From DAIDJD01 sp035485275 (GTDB taxonomy: Bacteria; Oederibacteriota; JAJYGY01; DAIDJD01): DNA of 64,000 bases. The position numbers and the translations under genes were made by a program. Position 1 is the first letter of the stretch; every line of letters begins with the position of its first letter. Below the pieces are notes generated by a model. That model had not been told where the DNA came from. It did no database searches and saw nothing but the letters and a program-made list of their open reading frames with translations. Of this stretch, positions 16,504-24,558 are shown one piece after another. Location: the NCBI GenBank assembly GCA_035485275.1, contig DATHOE010000009.1, positions 1 through 64,000 of the forward strand, read 5' to 3'.

Positions 16504-17526
16504 ATGGCAACACCCGCTAAAAAGAAAAAACGTCGCGTCCCAGCCCGCCATACTGAAGAAATCCCGATGAAGATTCCAGTTCCGCCCCAACCCGAGCCGA
16601 TTCCCGCCAAGGTTCCTTCCAAGAATATGGGTCTGCGCATCCGCCTGGCTGTTGTCGTGCTGGCTATCGGCGCCTACTTTTATGTGCACCACCACACGTC
16701 GGAGCCTGCCGCTCCAGGCGCCGCGGCCGCACCTGCATCGGCCTTCACCGCAGCGCCGATTCCGCCGGAATGGGGCGGGGTCCTGGACCTGAAAAAAATC
16801 TCGAGCTTCGACGTGCGGGCCGATACCAGCGATTTCTGGGTTAGCGCAGGGGGCGAGGTGATCGTCCTTGCTGGAGACGGCTTGGAAGATTATGTGAACG
16901 GTGATCTATCGCACACCGCGGCCATCGGTGCCGGACCGAATGAGGCCATGGCCTGCAACGGAAATTCTATCTACGTGACCGATTCGGACAATAACTACAT
17001 CAGTCGCTACCATAGGGATTTCACGCCGGCGGGCGGCTTCAACGTTCCCGGGGCGGTCCGCTTGTTGGGCATGACCTGGTCCAACTCGAGCCGGGCCTTG
17101 TTTGTGAGCGATGTGGCGGGCCAGACCCTTTATAAGGTATCGCCCAGCGGGGAAGTATTGGGAAAACGGCGCATCGATAAGACGAACTACACCGCGCAGG
17201 GTTTCGCCTACGACGTTTCTGAGGCCGGGGATCGCGTTGTCGTAACGGACATCTACAACGGCTGTATCAGGATGGTGGATGACGTCGGCAAGGGCGAGAA
17301 GACGCTTTCAGGCCTGTGCGGCGCGCCCACCAATCGTCGCCCCGCCATGATGAACAACATGCTTTATGTGCCGTGCGAGCAGTCGGGGGTCGTCATCGTC
17401 GTGGACGCCCAGGGTCGGAATAAGGGTTACCTGGATATCAAGGGCGCCCCCATTATCCGTGCCGGGCATGACGGATGCCTTTATATTTTCACCGGCGACG
17501 AGATCAGTAAGTACAAGCCGATCTAG
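16504..17526 (+). CDS. Membrane-anchored beta-propeller (NHL/SMP30-like) protein
   Basis: 340 residues. The start is the ATG after GGAGGA; an upstream in-frame ATG (16489) lies inside the ribosome-site region. A Lys/Arg-rich N-terminus (KKKKRRVPAR) precedes one membrane helix (about residues 43-58), an Ala-rich linker and a periplasmic domain. That domain has repeated blade-like segments: NGNSIYVTDSDNNYISRY, SSRALFVSDVAGQTLYKV, GDRVVVTDIYNGCIRMV and NNMLYVPCEQSGVVIVVD. No catalytic residues of known propeller enzymes are evident; it may bind glycan or protein. It sits between the two arms of the glycan island and is transcribed alone. Confidence 0.65.
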   Translation: MATPAKKKKRRVPARHTEEIPMKIPVPPQPEPIPAKVPSKNMGLRIRLAVVVLAIGAYFYVHHHTSEPAAPGAAAAPASAFTAAPIPPEWGGVLDLKKISSFDVRADTSDFWVSAGGEVIVLAGDGLEDYVNGDLSHTAAIGAGPNEAMACNGNSIYVTDSDNNYISRYHRDFTPAGGFNVPGAVRLLGMTWSNSSRALFVSDVAGQTLYKVSPSGEVLGKRRIDKTNYTAQGFAYDVSEAGDRVVVTDIYNGCIRMVDDVGKGEKTLSGLCGAPTNRRPAMMNNMLYVPCEQSGVVIVVDAQGRNKGYLDIKGAPIIRAGHDGCLYIFTGDEISKYKPI

Positions 17527-17564
17527 TCCGGGCCGCCCGGCCCCGGTGCACCTCTGTTTTCCCT

Positions 17565-17605
17565 AAAACAAGAAAGCCGCCCGAACAGGGCGGCTTTCTT
17601 GTTTT
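17565..17605. terminator. Bidirectional intrinsic terminator
   Basis: Perfect 18-bp inverted repeat (arms 17565-17582 and 17588-17605) with loop GAACA. The arms begin and end AAAACAAGAAAG/CTTTCTTGTTTT, giving a T-rich tail in both directions. It separates the convergent propeller gene and sulfotransferase gene. Confidence 0.9.
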
Positions 17606-17687
17606 GGATAGGCACCATGGAGGCCGGCAGCCACCGCGGGATGAGATGCAGGGGACCGAGTTCCTTTCGGGCCCGACGTCCCGCGTC

Positions 17688-18611
17688 CTAGACGAAATTT
17701 CTGTATCCGAATGCCTCCTGATACACTTCGGTGTAAGAACGGATGAATTCGCGTTCTTCCTTGTTCAGTTCCTCAGCCGTCTTGAGGTTGGCCTCCGGGG
17801 TGGGCGTGCGGATCGTTCCCCAGGGATAGACCTCCTTCATTTCCTCGCCGTTCCAGGAGGGTTTGCGCAGGGATTCCGCCTTTTCCAGGCCGAGTTTTTC
17901 CAGCAGCCCACCCAGGGTCTTGTAGGAGTCCGCCATCACGTCCTCCGCCCGCACGATGTGGAAGCGGTCCGGGAACTGTTTTTGGAAGCGCAGGGCATGC
18001 TGCTGGTTGAGCGTCCAGCCGAGCATGTAGTGTTCGAGGCCGAGGGGCACGGGACGCTTCTTGGTGTCGGCGTACGCCGACCAGGGATTGCGGACCACAT
18101 GCAGGACGTGGCTGGTGGGCAGATCCCTTAAAATCTTGTCACCGTCCACCCCTATGATGGGGCTGTAGCCCACATGGAAAACCTCCCGGCCCGAACGCTT
18201 GTAATCCTTCCAAGCGTCGAAGGTGGCGCTGAAAAAAGCGGCCATGTTCTTGCCCCGCGAGCGGCCGGACTTGGCGATGTATTCCTGGTAGATGCGGCAG
18301 CGTTCGTCGTCGTTCATGTCGAAGGGCTTGTCGCGGAATTTGCTGACATAGGGGGTCCTGGAACGGACCTTGCCTTCCTCGTCGATGATGGCCTTGTAGT
18401 CCTGGTAGGGGGTGGCGTCGAGGTCGAACACCGGCCAGCGATATTTCACGGGAAACATCGAGGATAGGTGGTCGAGAACATACTTTGTCCCCGGCTGCGA
18501 TTCGAAGGGATACACGTAGAGTTGGGGATGCCCGTCCAGAAAGCGGTGGGTGGTGTTCCCGCCGTTCTCGTACATGGCGCCGATCATCAGCAGCTTGAAT
18601 TCATTGCCCAT
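17688..18611 (-). CDS. Sulfotransferase family protein
   Basis: 307 residues. The N-terminal KLLMIGAMYENGGNTTHRFL occupies the place of the PAPS 5'-phosphosulfate loop of bacterial sulfotransferases, although the usual RSGTT is degenerate here. VLHVVRNPWSAYADTKKR matches the 3'-phosphate-binding motif (RNPxxxxxS/A). Members move sulfate from PAPS to sugars or lipids. It ends the minus-strand glycan operon, 91 bases after the propeller gene stop, with GGGAG before its ATG. Its likely substrate is a sugar of the polysaccharide made here; this is inference. No PAPS-synthesis genes are present in the window. Confidence 0.75.
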   Translation of the reverse strand: MGNEFKLLMIGAMYENGGNTTHRFLDGHPQLYVYPFESQPGTKYVLDHLSSMFPVKYRWPVFDLDATPYQDYKAIIDEEGKVRSRTPYVSKFRDKPFDMNDDERCRIYQEYIAKSGRSRGKNMAAFFSATFDAWKDYKRSGREVFHVGYSPIIGVDGDKILRDLPTSHVLHVVRNPWSAYADTKKRPVPLGLEHYMLGWTLNQQHALRFQKQFPDRFHIVRAEDVMADSYKTLGGLLEKLGLEKAESLRKPSWNGEEMKEVYPWGTIRTPTPEANLKTAEELNKEEREFIRSYTEVYQEAFGYRNFV

Positions 18612-18702
18612 TTTTCTCTTCTCCCAGTAGAGGACCGTGCATTGTGGACGATAGTCCGGTCCCGAAAAAGCCTAAAATGTATGGCCAGAGGGCCCCGGGT
18701 TC

Positions 18703-19869
18703 TCACGCCTGATAGGCGTAAAAAAGGCGCTTCGCGGCCTCGGGATCCGGCCTTTGGGCGTCGAAGGGCAGGCCGGTGGTGAAACTTTCCGGCACCGCTT
18801 CGATGGCGAAAATCTGGTTGCCGTAGGGCCAATACAGGCTGCCCAGGCTGCGCCCGTCCTTGGCGTCGAGCAGGTGTAGGCCGCAACGGCTGGCGTCCAC
18901 GTCCAAACCCGGCGCGTAAGCGCGGAAGCGCGGGATCACCCGGGAAGTTCCCACCAATGCCAGGCCGCCCCAGAAACCCAGGCCCCGGGTCCAGCCGGGG
19001 AGCCGGCGCAACACCTCCAGCCGTCCGTCACGGATGACGCCGACTTCGCCGTAGCCGCTGTTGTCCACCCATAGGCGCCCGTGGCGCAGGCGGGCCGAAT
19101 GCGGCCGGGTCAGCCCGCTGGCCAGCACCTCCCGGGTGCGCCCGGAGAAGATGACCCCGGTCCCGTCGACCGGAAATTTGATGTCCCCGGGCCGGGTTCC
19201 CCGGATCATGCCGGATGAGGCGGAGAAAAAGGAGCCCGCCAGATCCGGCCCCGCAGCGATGGAATTGAGTTGAAGGTGGTTGCGCCCGAACAGTGGGCCG
19301 TTTTCGCGGTCGATGCAGCGCGGCCACCAGACGCGCTTGAATCCGCCTTCGTCGGGCAGGCGCACGACCGCGTTGTGGCCCACAGCGTTGGCGTGGAGCC
19401 GCCCCTGGATCAGGGCGAGATCGTGGAAATAGCAGGAGCCCGGATAGAAGCGGACGCGCCGAGGCAGAAGGACCGGGCCAGGGGACCCGCCCCGGGGGCT
19501 GTCCAAACGGGCCTGCATACCGGACGCGGGCGCGAGGTCATAGACCTGGTTTGGGTTGCGGGTGCTGGCCACATGCACGATCCCCCGTTTCCTGTCCACG
19601 GCCAGGCCGGAGGGATGGGGCAGGCGCAGGTAGCTGATGCGCGGCCTGCCCCGGGGTGCGCCCAGGGCCACCACCAGGTGCTCGTATTCGCGGGTCAACA
19701 GCACCGTGACCCCGGCCGCGGCCAGCGTTCTCCAGAAGGGGCCCTCGACTTCGCATTCCAGGAGTCGCGGATCCAGGTTCCCGGCCTCCTCCCATTGCGC
19801 TGCCACTTGGGCCGGATCGCGCCATTGCCGCTGCTGGACTTCCCAAGGATCCCCGAGCTTCGCTTTCAT
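18703..19869 (-). CDS. TIGR03032-like (DUF4915) beta-propeller protein
   Basis: 388 residues from the ATG that overlaps the upstream GT2 stop by 4 bases. The long in-frame extension upstream is a shadow of other genes. The family pattern is clear: PHPSGLAVDRKRGIVHVAST, YFHDLALIQGRLHANAVGHN, NHLQLNSIAAGPDLAGSFFS, LTRPHSARLRHGRLWVDNSG and RGLGFWGGLALVG. No signal peptide is visible. The biochemical role of this family is not established; members are recurrent next to sulfotransferase and glycosyltransferase genes, as here. Confidence 0.72.
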   Translation of the reverse strand: MKAKLGDPWEVQQRQWRDPAQVAAQWEEAGNLDPRLLECEVEGPFWRTLAAAGVTVLLTREYEHLVVALGAPRGRPRISYLRLPHPSGLAVDRKRGIVHVASTRNPNQVYDLAPASGMQARLDSPRGGSPGPVLLPRRVRFYPGSCYFHDLALIQGRLHANAVGHNAVVRLPDEGGFKRVWWPRCIDRENGPLFGRNHLQLNSIAAGPDLAGSFFSASSGMIRGTRPGDIKFPVDGTGVIFSGRTREVLASGLTRPHSARLRHGRLWVDNSGYGEVGVIRDGRLEVLRRLPGWTRGLGFWGGLALVGTSRVIPRFRAYAPGLDVDASRCGLHLLDAKDGRSLGSLYWPYGNQIFAIEAVPESFTTGLPFDAQRPDPEAAKRLFYAYQA

Positions 19870-20561
19870 GGACGCCCCGACAGGCGGGCGCGCAGACGCC
19901 ACGCTCCGCGGTACATGCGCCAGGCCGAACTCAAGCGGGTGGTGGAGCGTCCGCCGTGGCGGACCTGGGCGAAGAGCGGAAGCTCCAGCACGGGATAGCC
20001 TTGGGCCGCGCACACGGCATTGAATTCCGCGTCGATCAGGTCGCCGTTTTCCCGCAGGGCCAGCAGGGGGGCGAAGGCGCGGGGAAAGACTTTGGGGGTG
20101 CCGTTCACGTCCCGTGTGCGGGTGCCGAGGAACAGGCGGCACTCCAGGTTGTACAGCCAGGAACCGAGCTTGCGCAGGGGATCGCCGCGCACTTCGCGCC
20201 GGGCCTTGACCACTTTGTCGGGATTCAGGATGCCCAGGAGCAGGACCCCGCAGAGGTCCTGGGGGGAGGTGCGGGCGGTGTTGGTGTAGCACAGGAGGTC
20301 GCCCCGGGCGGCCTCCAGCCCCATGCGCACCGCCAGGCCCCATCCGCCCGGGCCGGAAACCAGCACCTTGACGCCCTCGTGGCGCCGCGCCGCCGCTCGG
20401 CAGACGGCCTCGGAGGCGTCCCTGGAGCCGTTGACCACCAGCAGCAGTTCCCAGCGCGCGGACAGCTGGCCCAGCCACCGGACATAGGCCTCCACCACGG
20501 GGCCTATGTGGTCCGCCTGGTTGTAGACCGGCAGGACCACCGAGACGAAGGACCGCTTCAT
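19866..20561 (-). CDS. Family 2 glycosyltransferase
   Basis: 231 residues, a compact GT-A fold: SVVLPVYNQADHIGPVVEAY at the N-terminus (nucleotide-binding start), WELLLVVNGSRDASE, then GLAVRMGLEAARGDLLCYTN where the DXD-like acid would be expected but is replaced by TNT. A later block, DVNGTPKVFPRAF, resembles polyprenol-phosphate mannosyltransferases. It has no C-terminal membrane helices, unlike its neighbours. It overlaps both neighbours by 4 bases (ATGA), so it is translated as part of the left-arm glycan operon. The sugar and acceptor are unknown; loss of a clean DXD raises the chance of altered activity. Confidence 0.72.
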   Translation of the reverse strand: MKRSFVSVVLPVYNQADHIGPVVEAYVRWLGQLSARWELLLVVNGSRDASEAVCRAAARRHEGVKVLVSGPGGWGLAVRMGLEAARGDLLCYTNTARTSPQDLCGVLLLGILNPDKVVKARREVRGDPLRKLGSWLYNLECRLFLGTRTRDVNGTPKVFPRAFAPLLALRENGDLIDAEFNAVCAAQGYPVLELPLFAQVRHGGRSTTRLSSAWRMYRGAWRLRARLSGRP

Positions 20562-22546
20562 GCCCCCCCGCCCGGGTTCCCGAGGACCGTGTCCACGTTC
20601 GAGGAGGAGGAGCGCACCTCGCCGTCGCGCACGACATGGCTCAAGATCGAGTGGGGCCGCTGTTTGACCTCCTCGAAGATGGTGGCCAGGTATTCGCCCA
20701 GCACGCTGATGCCCAGGAGGTTCAGAGACCCGAAGAACGTGATCACCAAAAGCGTGGTGGCGACGCCGCGCGGCGTGCTGGCGGGCTCAAACACCTTGAG
20801 CAGCAATTGGAATAGCCCCAGGAGCACCGACATCAGGAACAGCGCCATGCCCGCGGCGCTAAGCATGCTGAGGGGGGCCGTGCTGAAGCCCAGGAGGCCG
20901 CGTTTCGCGCGGCCCAGGTTCTTGAACAGCCGCGCCAGGAGTCCGCGTGGCTGGCTGCGCTCGTAGTCGACCCCGATCTGTTTGAATCCGGCAAAGGCCC
21001 GTACGCCGCGGATGAAAAGGTCCCGTTCCGGGAAGCGCAGGAGGCTTTGCACCACGCGCCTGTCCATCAGGCCGAAGTCGCCGGCGTCGTGGGGCATGCG
21101 AATGTAGGAGAAGCGGTCGAAAACGCGGTAAAACAGCCCGTAGGCAGCGCGCGCCAGGAACGGCTGGCCGAGCTGGGAAGGCCTGCCATATACCACCTCG
21201 AAGCCGGCCTTCCATTGGGTCACGAAGGCCTCGATCAGTTCGGGGGGCTCCTGACCGTCGCCGCTGATCAGCACGCAGGCGTTCTTTGTCGATGCCTGCA
21301 TGCCGCTGCGGAAGGCCGCCTGGGTGCCGAAGGGGCGTGAGTGGGTCAGCCCGAGCACGTCCCGGTCCTGGGCGCTGAGCTCCTGGATGCAGCGTTCCAC
21401 GGCCTCGCCGGCCCCGTCGTTCACCAGGATGATCTCGTGCTGGATGTTCAGGCGCTCGAGCACCGCCTTCAGGCGCCGGTAGAGGTCCTCCAGGGGCTCC
21501 GGCGCGTTCGCGCAGGCCACCACCGCTGAAACGCTGTAGACGGTGTCCTTGCCGAATTGCTTGGACGCTCCGCGGTAGACGTCGAGGTCGCGCAGGCCCC
21601 GCATCCACTCGGCGGTCTTGGCCAGGCCCTCGTCCAAGGAGGTGCGGGCCCGCCAGCCCAGTACGCGCCGCGCCTTTGAGGGATCCGCGTACCAGTCGGC
21701 ATGATCCCAATGGCGCTTGGGCATGGTGCCGAAGGACGGCTCGGCGTTCAGTTTGAACAGGCCTTTGGCCATGAGGGCCAGGTCGCCCACCGTGGTCTTG
21801 ATGCCGCTGCCGATGTTGTAGGAATCTCCGTAATGCTCGGGTTTCAGCTCCAAAGCCGAGAGAATGAAAGCTTCGGTGACGTCGTCGACGAAGACGAAAT
21901 CCCGGGAGACGGAGGGATCGACCAGGGGCGGGTAGGCGCCTTTCATGCCGTTCATGACGATCGCGGGGATGAAACGGGAGGCGTCCTCCCAGGGGCCGTA
22001 GACCGAGTACAGCCGCAGGTTGGCGCAGGGAAAGCCGTGCTTTTTGCCCATGTAATAAAGGTACTGCGAGGCCGCCGCCTTGGACGCGGCGTAGGCGCTG
22101 TCCGGCTTCAGGTGGCTCTCCTCCTTCGGCCCCGCCGCGGCGTCGCCATATTCCGAGGAACTGCCGGCGTGGATGTAACAGGACACGCCGACCTTCACCA
22201 GTTCCTGCACGAGGCGGACCACGTAATCAACGTTGGTCCTGAAGATGAGCCCGTTTTCCTTCTCAAAAGAATAGGCGCCGTAGGCGACGCAATCGAAAAC
22301 GGTGCGCGGACGGATCCGGTCGATGAGCGTGACCAGATTGCGTTCCACCAGAAGGTCCGCCGCCACGATCCGCTGCTCCGGCAGGCCTTCCAGGCGCCAG
22401 GGCGCGGTCCTGGACGAGGTCCCGTAGACGTCCTCGCGCACGGCCATGAGCTTGCGCATCAGGTTGGCGCCCACGAAGCCGCTCGCGCCCAGCACCAGGA
22501 TCGGGCCGGGCAGGAGGCGGATGCTCTGTTCCAGGTTTTGCGTCAC
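20558..22546 (-). CDS. NAD-dependent epimerase/dehydratase fused to a membrane GT2
   Basis: 662 residues from the GTG that overlaps the upstream stop (GTGA); the longer frame has no better start. Residues ~15-315 form an extended SDR: ILVLGASGFVGANL (NAD binding), AGSSSEYGD and SAYAASKAAASQYL (catalytic Tyr-X3-Lys). Residues ~330-662 form a GT2 of the polyprenyl-phosphate type: IILVNDGAGEAVER, ISGDGQEPPELIEAF (DXD-like), two C-terminal membrane segments and the closing GEYLATIFEEVKQRP motif. It would modify a nucleotide sugar and then pass it to a lipid carrier or glycan. The two activities are usually separate genes. The SDR half resembles abequose/paratose-type reductases and epimerases, which fits the CDP-dideoxyhexose genes of the other arm. 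Confidence 0.78.
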   Translation of the reverse strand: MTQNLEQSIRLLPGPILVLGASGFVGANLMRKLMAVREDVYGTSSRTAPWRLEGLPEQRIVAADLLVERNLVTLIDRIRPRTVFDCVAYGAYSFEKENGLIFRTNVDYVVRLVQELVKVGVSCYIHAGSSSEYGDAAAGPKEESHLKPDSAYAASKAAASQYLYYMGKKHGFPCANLRLYSVYGPWEDASRFIPAIVMNGMKGAYPPLVDPSVSRDFVFVDDVTEAFILSALELKPEHYGDSYNIGSGIKTTVGDLALMAKGLFKLNAEPSFGTMPKRHWDHADWYADPSKARRVLGWRARTSLDEGLAKTAEWMRGLRDLDVYRGASKQFGKDTVYSVSAVVACANAPEPLEDLYRRLKAVLERLNIQHEIILVNDGAGEAVERCIQELSAQDRDVLGLTHSRPFGTQAAFRSGMQASTKNACVLISGDGQEPPELIEAFVTQWKAGFEVVYGRPSQLGQPFLARAAYGLFYRVFDRFSYIRMPHDAGDFGLMDRRVVQSLLRFPERDLFIRGVRAFAGFKQIGVDYERSQPRGLLARLFKNLGRAKRGLLGFSTAPLSMLSAAGMALFLMSVLLGLFQLLLKVFEPASTPRGVATTLLVITFFGSLNLLGISVLGEYLATIFEEVKQRPHSILSHVVRDGEVRSSSSNVDTVLGNPGGGA

Positions 22547-23454
22547 GGAAGCGGCACGCCGAGCGTGCGGAGCACGGATTTGGGATCCAGTCCGGATTCC
22601 AATCTGTGGAATTGTTGGGAACCGTAGTTTCCTGAAGGATAGCCTTGGGCGCTGAAGTGGTCGAAGCTCCGCACAGCCACCCCCGCCTTCAACAGCCACG
22701 CGGCCAGCATCTGCCCTGCTCCGCCCTGCGCCACGTGCTCCTCAAGCACCGCCAGCCGCCCCCTTTTTTCCAGGGAGGCCAACAGAGACTGGGGCGGAGG
22801 GCTGTCCAGGGGAAGTTCGGACCAGACCCAGATTTGGGGCCTTTGCACAAGAGGCAGGGACGTGCAGGCCGCCCACAAGGCGCCCACCAGGGGACCCACC
22901 CCTATGAGCACCGGACCGCCTCCGTCAAGCAGCATGCGCCAGGGGGCGTAGGCCGGAACCGCCGCGCCGGCGGGCTTTTCCCCCCGGCCGAGACGAAGGT
23001 AGGACGGGTGTGGGCGCGCCGCCATGGACCGTAGCACCGCCGGCACGTCCTCGTCGAAGGCGGGGACATAGGCCCGCATGTGGCGCAGGGTCAGCAGGAT
23101 GCCGTAGTCCTCCAAGGCGTGGTGAGTCGCACCCATGGATCCGTAGCCGTAGCCGCCTCCATTTCCCACCAGCTTGACGTCCAGATCGTGCATGCAGACG
23201 TCATTGCGGATCTGTTCGAAGGGCCGGGCGTAAAGGAAGGGGGCGATGCTGTAGACCCAGACGCTTTGGCCGTCCGCTGCCAGACCCGCGGCCACCGACA
23301 CCATATTCTGTTCGGCCACGCCGGCATTGATGAAGCGTGCGCCCAGGGTCTCCCGCAGGGGCTCCAATGCCTTGAAACCCAGGTCACCGGTCAAAAAGAT
23401 GTAGGGCCGCGCGGCGTTCAGCTCCACCATGCCCTGGCAGAATGCGTCCCTCAT
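22543..23454 (-). CDS. Transketolase-like protein, C-terminal half (split)
   Basis: 303 residues from the ATG that overlaps the stop of the N-terminal half (ATGA). It holds the pyrimidine-binding and C-terminal domains: INAGVAEQNMVSVAAGLA carries the glutamate that activates the thiamine ring, SIAPFLYARPFEQIRND follows, and a transketolase C-terminal domain ends the protein. Together with the next gene it forms one complete thiamine-diphosphate enzyme. Split transketolases in glycan clusters are thought to build or shorten unusual sugars by moving two-carbon units; the substrate here is unknown. Confidence 0.82.
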   Translation of the reverse strand: MRDAFCQGMVELNAARPYIFLTGDLGFKALEPLRETLGARFINAGVAEQNMVSVAAGLAADGQSVWVYSIAPFLYARPFEQIRNDVCMHDLDVKLVGNGGGYGYGSMGATHHALEDYGILLTLRHMRAYVPAFDEDVPAVLRSMAARPHPSYLRLGRGEKPAGAAVPAYAPWRMLLDGGGPVLIGVGPLVGALWAACTSLPLVQRPQIWVWSELPLDSPPPQSLLASLEKRGRLAVLEEHVAQGGAGQMLAAWLLKAGVAVRSFDHFSAQGYPSGNYGSQQFHRLESGLDPKSVLRTLGVPLP

Positions 23455-24224
23455 GCGTCCAGTTCCCGCAAGGCCGCCCGATAATGGCTTTCGTCCAGGG
23501 GCAGGTAATGCCATTCCATCCTGTTCTCCATGAACGAGACGCCGTGGCCCTTGACGGTTTTCATCAGCAAAAATCTGGGGCGCGACGAGGAGCGCTGGAG
23601 CGACCCGAGAAGGGCCTGGGGATCATGGCCGTCCACGGTTTCTGTGTCCACCTGGAAGGATTGGATGCGGGACTGCAGATCCTGCATGGAGGCCACTTCC
23701 CGCGTGCTGCCGAATCCCTGCAGGCCGTTGAGGTCGATCAATACGGTCAGATTGTCCAGACGGTGGTGGGCCGTGAAGATGAGGCTCTCCCAGACGGATC
23801 CCTCCTGCCACTCGCCATCGGACATCAGGCAGAAGATCCTTCCCGGCCGGCCCTGCAGTTTCCTGGAGAGGGCCGTCCCGGCGGCCAGCCCCAGCCCGTG
23901 GCCCAGGCTGCCCGTGGCGAAACGGATTTCCGGATGCCAGCCCGCCGAGGGGTGTCCTGCCAGCTTGACCCCATCCTGGTGGAACTGGTTGAGCTGGTCA
24001 TCGCTGATGGCTCCCTTGGACCAGAGCGCCACGTAGAGTGCGCCTGCCCCGTGGCCCTTGGAGAGCACGAAAACATCGTCTTCGCCTAAAATGGAGTGGT
24101 GCAGTACCAGGAGGGCATCGAGGGAAGAAAGGTTGCCGCCGATGTGCCCGATTTTGGCGTTGAAATGCATCTCCAGGAGGCGGGCTTGGGCGCGGCGGAT
24201 AAGCGCAGGCAGATCAGGACTCAT
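23451..24224 (-). CDS. Transketolase-like protein, N-terminal half (split)
   Basis: 257 residues, starting at the ATG of MSPDLPALIRR; a TTG 45 bases upstream is in frame but neither has a strong ribosome site. It contains GHIGGNLSSLDALLVLHH, LSKGHGAGALYVAL, GSLGHGLGLAAG and the Mg2+/thiamine motif LMSDGEWQEGSVWES followed 20 residues later by DLNGLQG. SDG stands in place of the usual GDG. First gene of the left-arm glycan operon, coupled to the C-terminal half by a 4-base overlap. The 169-base region before the divergent plus-strand arm (24225-24393) is relatively AT-rich and should hold promoters for both arms; I could not define hexamers with confidence. Confidence 0.82.
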   Translation of the reverse strand: MSPDLPALIRRAQARLLEMHFNAKIGHIGGNLSSLDALLVLHHSILGEDDVFVLSKGHGAGALYVALWSKGAISDDQLNQFHQDGVKLAGHPSAGWHPEIRFATGSLGHGLGLAAGTALSRKLQGRPGRIFCLMSDGEWQEGSVWESLIFTAHHRLDNLTVLIDLNGLQGFGSTREVASMQDLQSRIQSFQVDTETVDGHDPQALLGSLQRSSSRPRFLLMKTVKGHGVSFMENRMEWHYLPLDESHYRAALRELDA

Positions 24225-24393
24225 CGACGACTCGAGCGGACAGCTGCGGCGCGCTTGGCAGTGGACCAATAGTAGAATTATTCCATAGTTTCAGGTACAT
24301 TTAAAAGCCGTTTCGGAAATCGCTATGGCCGTTCCGTTTTTTTGAATACCATCTTGATTGCATGGATTGGAGCAGCAGAAAAGGGGCTTTTGC

Positions 24394-24555
24394 ATGGATA
24401 GAAGGGTGCAGCAGATCGACTGGACCAAGGGATTAGACGGGGCCTTTTTGTGCTGGTTCGGCTACTCAGTGCTCTACCCCAGTTCGGCTTTTTTGGGTCT
24501 GGCCTTGCTCGGGGTCGGCAGCCTTTTGGTGGGTATCGCGTTCGGGAGGGAGTAG
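24394..24555 (+). CDS. Small membrane protein, 53 residues
   Basis: Starts at the ATG with AAGGGG 7 bases upstream and ends 3 bases before the GT-C gene. The N-terminal MDRRVQQIDWTKGLDGAFLC is followed by two hydrophobic stretches, FGYSVLYPSSAFLGLALL and GVGSLLVGIAFG, so it probably spans the membrane twice. I do not recognise a family. Its position at the head of the right-arm operon, immediately before the large GT-C transferase, suggests it may be a small partner or stabiliser; that is inference. Confidence 0.5.
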   Translation: MDRRVQQIDWTKGLDGAFLCWFGYSVLYPSSAFLGLALLGVGSLLVGIAFGRE

Positions 24556-24558
24556 CGC

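Noticed and set aside
19870..20637. Upstream extension of the TIGR03032-like frame
   Set aside because: The added residues overlap the GT2 gene in another frame and have no homology pattern; the ATG at 19869 with the ATGA overlap is the natural start.
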